A stretch of 64,000 nucleotides of DNA, taken from the NCBI GenBank assembly GCA_963678705.1, contig OY783210.1, positions 14,633,331 through 14,697,330 of the forward strand. Reading direction: 5' to 3'. The notes under the pieces are model-generated. The model did not search any database and was not told the origin of the DNA. It worked only from the letters and a program-made list of their open reading frames with translations. Made by a program: the position numbers and the translations under genes. This DNA comes from Panorpa germanica. Taxonomy: Eukaryota > Arthropoda > Insecta > Mecoptera > Panorpidae. This document shows, piece by piece, positions 59,579 to 64,000 of this stretch; position 1 is the stretch's first letter, and each line of letters begins with the position of its first letter.

Positions 59579-60354
59579 CTTTTATTTTTATTTTACTTAT
59601 TTATTTTCCTTGACTTTAATTTGTCATAGCCACCATCAAACATTTTATAATTCTATTTTACAAATATTTAAATTAATTTTGAATCACTTAACAAAAAATT
59701 AAACTTTATTAACAGGAAAAATTTTAACCACATCTAATATTTCACTATTGGATTTTGATCTTTCTAAACTATAATTTATGCATTCAAATATAGCATATAT
59801 GATCCAAAGTTCCTTCTTCACCACATTGACATCTATCGTCAGATTTAATATTAATTTTGTACAGGTGAGCTTGAGTTTTGCAATGATTACTTTTGATTTG
59901 ATTATAGGTGATATAATTTTTCGGGACTCATTTCTAAACCATCTTTTCTTACTTAAATTTGGATGTAACACATAATCTGTGTTTCTCAAATTGAAGTTTA
60001 ATTTTTTGATTATATTAAAAACTTTATATGAAGGTAATTTCACTTTCATCTCAATTTCCAAATTTATTGATTTCTTTGCCAATTTCGTTTCCTCTTATTC
60101 CACAATGTCCTGGTATCCACATAAATTTTATGGTATTATTCTTATTATATATATTGAAATAAATCTCCTAAATTTTGCATGTCAAAATATCATTATTTGA
60201 TTTGTTATCATTAGAATTTAAATTTTTTAAAACAATTTTATTATTGTTCATATTTTCATTAATTTCCAATGCTTTTAATATTGCTAATTTTTCACCAGTA
60301 TAAGAGCAAACTTTGTTATTTAATTTAAATTTATCATATCTTAATAACAATTAA
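59579..60354 (-). mobile_element. 5'-truncated Jockey-like LINE with perfect 12-bp TSD
   Basis: The minus-strand insertion of 776 bp holds RNase H and the ORF2 C-terminus, a short 3' UTR (GTTTGATGGTGGCTATGACA) and an AT-rich AAATAA-type tail at 59579-59613. Identical 12-bp repeats flank it, showing a complete retro-insertion event. The 55.1 kb fragment belongs to the same family. Confidence 0.85.
59699..60350 (-). pseudogene. LINE ORF2: RNase H domain and C-terminus, frameshifted
   Basis: From the right: YTGEKLAILKALEI matches the RNase H segment that carries the catalytic Glu. A stop lies at 60168-60170 in the same frame. After it comes FMWIPGHCGIRGNE (about 60079-60122), the hallmark RNase H motif of non-LTR elements. 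A small deletion after GNE shifts the frame to LAKKSINLEIEMKVKLPSYK, and the C-terminal region follows (KLKLTCTKLILN...CINYSLERSKSNSEILDVVK). Cys residues of the usual zinc motif are largely lost. At least two disabling changes, so inactive. Confidence 0.75.
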
Positions 60355-60366
60355 TAATGTACTGAT
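60355..60366. repeat. LINE target-site duplication, right
   Basis: TAATGTACTGAT, matching 59567-59578. Confidence 0.85.
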
Positions 60367-61560
60367 AGCTTTTGATATTGTGTTCTCGAATTTGGATTAC
60401 ATTAATCCCATAGCCGATGAACAGTCTCAACCCTGGCTAATATCTTGGATCAAAATAAATAAACATACGTTTTATAATATAACTGTTTCCTAAACACACA
60501 GAATTGCGGGGTTAATGTTGTTTCTGCGATTGTTTTTACCATTATTTATCCTTCAACTGTGATTGATTGGTTATAAAAAATGTAACGAAACTGTTCTAGT
60601 TTTTAGAATGTATTTATCGTATCTGAAGGTTTTTATAACCTTATTTTTTCGATGCTTGTTTAATTTATTATGGAAAGATTTTTTAATATCTCATGAGGTA
60701 ATTCATCTAATGGAAGCAATTACGTAATCTAATTATAAACGTTAAATTATGTTATTAAAAGTTAATACCTGTATATTACGGCGGTAAAAAGGTAGTTAAG
60801 TTTAATAAAGTAGTATTGCTAAGAAGATGACTTAATTTCTATAAACTGTACTACATATTGATAAAGTTAAAGGTAAAACTAGTATCTACGTCTAATGTTA
60901 CTATTAAAATAGTAATTCTTGTTATTTAAATCATTAAAGGGATCAAAAGTTACAAAATTTCCTGTCTAAACTTTTATCTGTACGAAACAGCAAGTAAAAT
61001 ATTGCCAGTCACTTTAAGCGATTTATAACACGAATTAAAATCGTTAAAAAACAATTTTAAAAACAACTTATAAATAAATGAAATCTGGCAATTTATAAAT
61101 TATCAATTAATTGATTGGTATCAATTTGTCGACACGTTTTTGGAGTTCATTACCATCGTCCATCGTCCATGGTCAACACCAGCAATTTCTGCTTCCCGGT
61201 GTCTGCCAAACTAGATCACAATATTTTAATCACGCGCAGATGACTCAGCTACTCAGACTCCACATTAGACAGGAAGTTTTTAAAAGACTCGTATTAGGTT
61301 TTATTCACTTTTAAAACGTAATACTTGTGTTTTGATTTTATCAACTGAAGTAAGTAGCTGTTGAATGTTTATTAAAGAAACAAGTTGACATTAGAATGAT
61401 TTGAGTCCACATAGGGACGTTTAATTCAAATTCTTGTTATTTTAACTTCACATAACACCTTTATCTATTCAACCCTTCATTTTACTAGTACATTTATATG
61501 TTTAATAATTGTTTCTGCCCTTTATACAATACAATATAATCGTATAGATTTGGTTATTTC
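60367..61560. other. No gene; one repeat fragment
   Basis: 60830-60960 matches the left part of the GGGCTTGTGTCC element (TAATTTCTATAAACTGTACT, then CATTAAAGGGAT). The rest is AT-rich and unassigned. Confidence 0.45.
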
Positions 61561-62130
61561 ACTTCCAAAAAGCACATCTTCATTTATAAATAAAAAATAA
61601 AATTAGATCATGTACTCTTCTTTTTTATTTTCTGTTATCTTTACTACCTTTCTTTTTCTTTCTCCTGCGTCTTCCTACCACCATTCTCCTTTCTTTCCAC
61701 TTTCTGTTGTTTTCTCTTCTTTACCCTGCTTCTATTCGTACGTCCTTACTGTTTCCATTCTCCTCCCTTTATACTTTATGTCATCTTCTCTTCATTACCA
61801 TCTCCTTCTCATTTTTTGTCCGTACTCAACTCTTATTCGCGTTCTCTTTCAGTCCATTTTCTGTTGTCCTCTATTCTGTACCTTTTCATATTCTTTTTCT
61901 TCCCCTTTCATCATTCTTGTCATCGTCATTTTCGAAACAAATAGTATACCGTACTACTTCTTTCTTCCTCTTTCTGTTTTTATTTCTTTATTCCTGCCAT
62001 TCCCCTGCTTCCTTCTTTTTCATCCAAAAACATTTCCTCTTCTTTCTACTTCCTCCATTCATTCTCTCCTTATTTGTAGCAGCGTCTCTTGTGTCCCACA
62101 AAATCTTTGCAGTGAAGTTCTTGCTTTGGC
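61561..62130 (-). repeat. Pyrimidine-rich tract, probable LINE tail
   Basis: CT-rich on the plus strand for over 500 bp. ACTTCCAAAAAGCACA at 61561 matches ACTTCCAAAAAGTGC in the LINE tail at 103-118. This suggests a decayed 3' part of the same minus-strand LINE family. The 196- and 147-codon plus-strand frames here are S/F/L-rich artefacts of the bias. Confidence 0.4.
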
Positions 62131-62200
62131 AAAAGATATGCCAAAATTAGTACGATACAGAGAAGTTCAGCATGACCCCTACGCAAGGATGTTACTTTAG

Positions 62201-63160
62201 TAATAGATCAACTTGTATATTTTCTATTTAAATATGATGTCTGGTTTAAGTTAGGGTTTATCGCTAATCAATATACACAAAGATTACCATTTGAAACCAC
62301 AACAGGTTGTCATCCAAGCGTTCCAATTCATAGAGTTAGAATTCTGTCAGACACTTCGATCAAACAATGAATATGCTCCACGTTTACCATACTTTCTAAT
62401 TATGTTAATTTTAAAATAACGTCAATATTGATTTTGTTTATGTAATGTTTACGCATGGGGGCATATTCTCTGGTGAGCCCCTGTCGTTCCCATTCCCGAT
62501 CTATAACACTTTGGCGTCGTACAAATGGAGAGCTACTCAAAATTTGACGTGACAAACAGGTTCGCTCAAACATTATAATCGATTGGTTACATGAATATAC
62601 GAGTATATGAATACACATTTTTTATTGACTTAACGGAATATTGTAGTTACAACATACAACGTAGACAACGCTGGAGGCTAAATGAGTCATGTGGATGTCT
62701 TTGTTTTAAGATTGGGATGTATTTTTGGAAGCGCAAAGCTGTAATGTGTCTTCCCAACTTGAATTTATTTTTTTGGTAATGGCGTAAATAACTGTATGTA
62801 AAATTTACCGTCGTCATGGGACCCATAGATCCAGTTAGCATTACATGTTAGTTGGGAACCAGGTAAATTTAGATGTGGAGCCTCTTCCATTTTGTTTTGG
62901 ATATTCTTGCTGCAGTGTTCTAAATCTTGTTATAGCAAAGGCAATATCATTACCCTTAAGTTCTTCTTAATATAAGGAATAAAGTTTAGATATATTTTAT
63001 TTTATTTAAAATATATTCTTAGAGTTATGAATGTAGAATCAAAAAATAGAATGTTAAATTTAGAATTCATGTTGCATGCACGAAGCTTGAAACTAGAATG
63101 ATCCTCAGTTCAGAAGTAAAATAGTTCAAATGTATCTTCTTCTATAAGTTACAAATATCA
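62201..63160. other. No gene recognised
   Basis: A less AT-rich patch at 62450-62560 encodes nothing recognisable. The remainder is AT-rich. Confidence 0.4.
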
Positions 63161-63169
63161 AGAAACCAT

Positions 63170-63245
63170 GGATATAACACAGTGGGCAAGAGCACTGTTA
63201 CTGACGCTAGACTGCTGTGTCTTCAGTTTCAATCTGCGGACAAAA
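63170..63245 (+). repeat. Possible tRNA-derived SINE head
   Basis: ACACAGTGGGCAAGAGCACT resembles a tRNA box A region, and about 35 nt later CAGTTTCAATCTG resembles a box B with changes. No cloverleaf closes properly, so it is not a working tRNA gene. Confidence 0.3.
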
Positions 63246-64000
63246 ATTATATTTTCTGGGTTTGAAACCCAGTAAATATTTTGGAGTAAATTGTATTTCA
63301 TTTCTATTACTTTTCATGAGTTTTTTTGTCATGAACGCGTTTGTTTTCTATTCAGTAGTTCATAGGGAATGTCTCTTTTATGAGCTACAGACGGCGCAAC
63401 GACTGTTCACTATTGAATAAAAGCGACTCCTGTGACAGGTACGGAATCAATTTGAACTAAAATTGATTTTCTGTGTGTTGCTCCAACTTGTAAAACGTTA
63501 GAATTGAAATGTACGAGTGACTAGAACTTCACCTAGCCATTCTATGTCACCAAATGTTTACTGGGTAATTATTAAATTAAATCGATTATGTTGATTCATA
63601 ATCGTAAACTTATTAGGCAGCGGTGTGTAATTAAAAAATCTCTAGTTCTTTGAAAAGTTCTTGTGGATGAAAGACTGTAATAACAAAATCAAGAGTATTC
63701 TTTGTTTCTCATCCGGCCCTGATCATATGTAATGAAAACAAATAAAAAATACGTGGTTAATCAAAGTCGGAGTAAAAACAACAAAAATCTGAACCGGTTT
63801 TATTGTCAGCCAGTTCAGTCAGCCTGAAGTCTTACGCCTGGAGCTGGAACCTGGATCCAGGAACACAGAGCCTCCAGACAGAGTGGTAAACAACAAGATG
63901 TGAAGATCTACGGAGGCTGTGTGCAACTGCATATGGATCTCGAGGCATTGTAAAGTCAGATGCATTATATAATTATCATAGGTTTGTTCTTAAGCGGCAA
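63246..64000. other. No gene recognised
   Basis: The last 200 bp are less AT-rich and cut by the window edge, so an element or exon starting there cannot be judged. Confidence 0.4.

Noticed and set aside
61610..62200. Overlapping plus-strand frames of 196 and 147 codons
   Set aside because: Both are S, F, L and P rich and come from a pyrimidine-rich tract open in more than one frame; no domain or codon pattern supports a gene.
63170..63245. tRNA gene
   Set aside because: Box A and B resemblance only; the acceptor stem and anticodon arm do not close.

Overview
The window reads as an intergenic or intronic stretch of a repeat-rich animal genome, most likely an insect. It is strongly AT-rich, and short chance ORFs are scattered on both strands. 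No operons, ribosome-binding sites, CRISPR arrays or phage features were seen. The transposon families are those common in arthropods: mariner, piggyBac, PIF/Harbinger, I-like and Jockey-like LINEs, a Helitron-like element and many MITEs. A fragment of the spliceosomal U2 snRNA lies at 33615-33647. The insect assignment is inference; the eukaryotic one is firm, because there is a spliced transposase, U2-derived sequence and poly(A)-tailed retro-insertions.

No host gene can be named with confidence. The best coding unit is a PIF/Harbinger transposon at 56881-59220. It has 16-bp perfect terminal inverted repeats (TIRs), TAA target-site duplications (TSDs) and a two-exon DDE transposase of 377 codons that is open throughout. 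Its companion Myb/SANT-like gene is broken. A single 158-bp host-exon candidate (31106-31263) is weak.

Layout. 0-5 kb: two LINE remnants, one with a poly(A) tail and TSD, a purine-rich tract and a hairpin-bearing MITE. 5-16 kb: a deleted mariner (5273-5840), an unrecognised dispersed coding element near 7.5 and 14.9 kb, a mariner-derived MITE and MITEs with CATTCCCACT termini. 16-31 kb: a piggyBac-type element with TTAA on both sides, MITEs, a 347-bp foldback element and mariner fragments. 31-36 kb: the candidate exon, a second copy of the first LINE family, the U2 retropseudogene and a MITE with GGCCGTC termini. 36-39.7 kb: the longest stretch with nothing recognisable. 39.7-50.6 kb: a nested stack of three mobile elements, a second deleted mariner, a second piggyBac-type element, three TIR elements and a degenerate 30-bp tandem repeat. 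52-60.4 kb: further MITEs, two copies of a LINE carrying RNase H and C-terminal sequence, and the Harbinger element. 60.4-64 kb: a pyrimidine-rich tract and unassigned AT-rich DNA.

The elements do not form a pathway. The window records successive insertions, mostly internally deleted non-autonomous copies and 5'-truncated retrocopies. The Harbinger looks the youngest, since its transposase frame and TIRs are intact. No new defence or metabolic system was found. The points most worth a second look are the Harbinger with an intact transposase but a wrecked partner, the U2 fragment between perfect 13-bp repeats, the nested TIR stack, and the unrecognised dispersed coding element at 7.4 kb.
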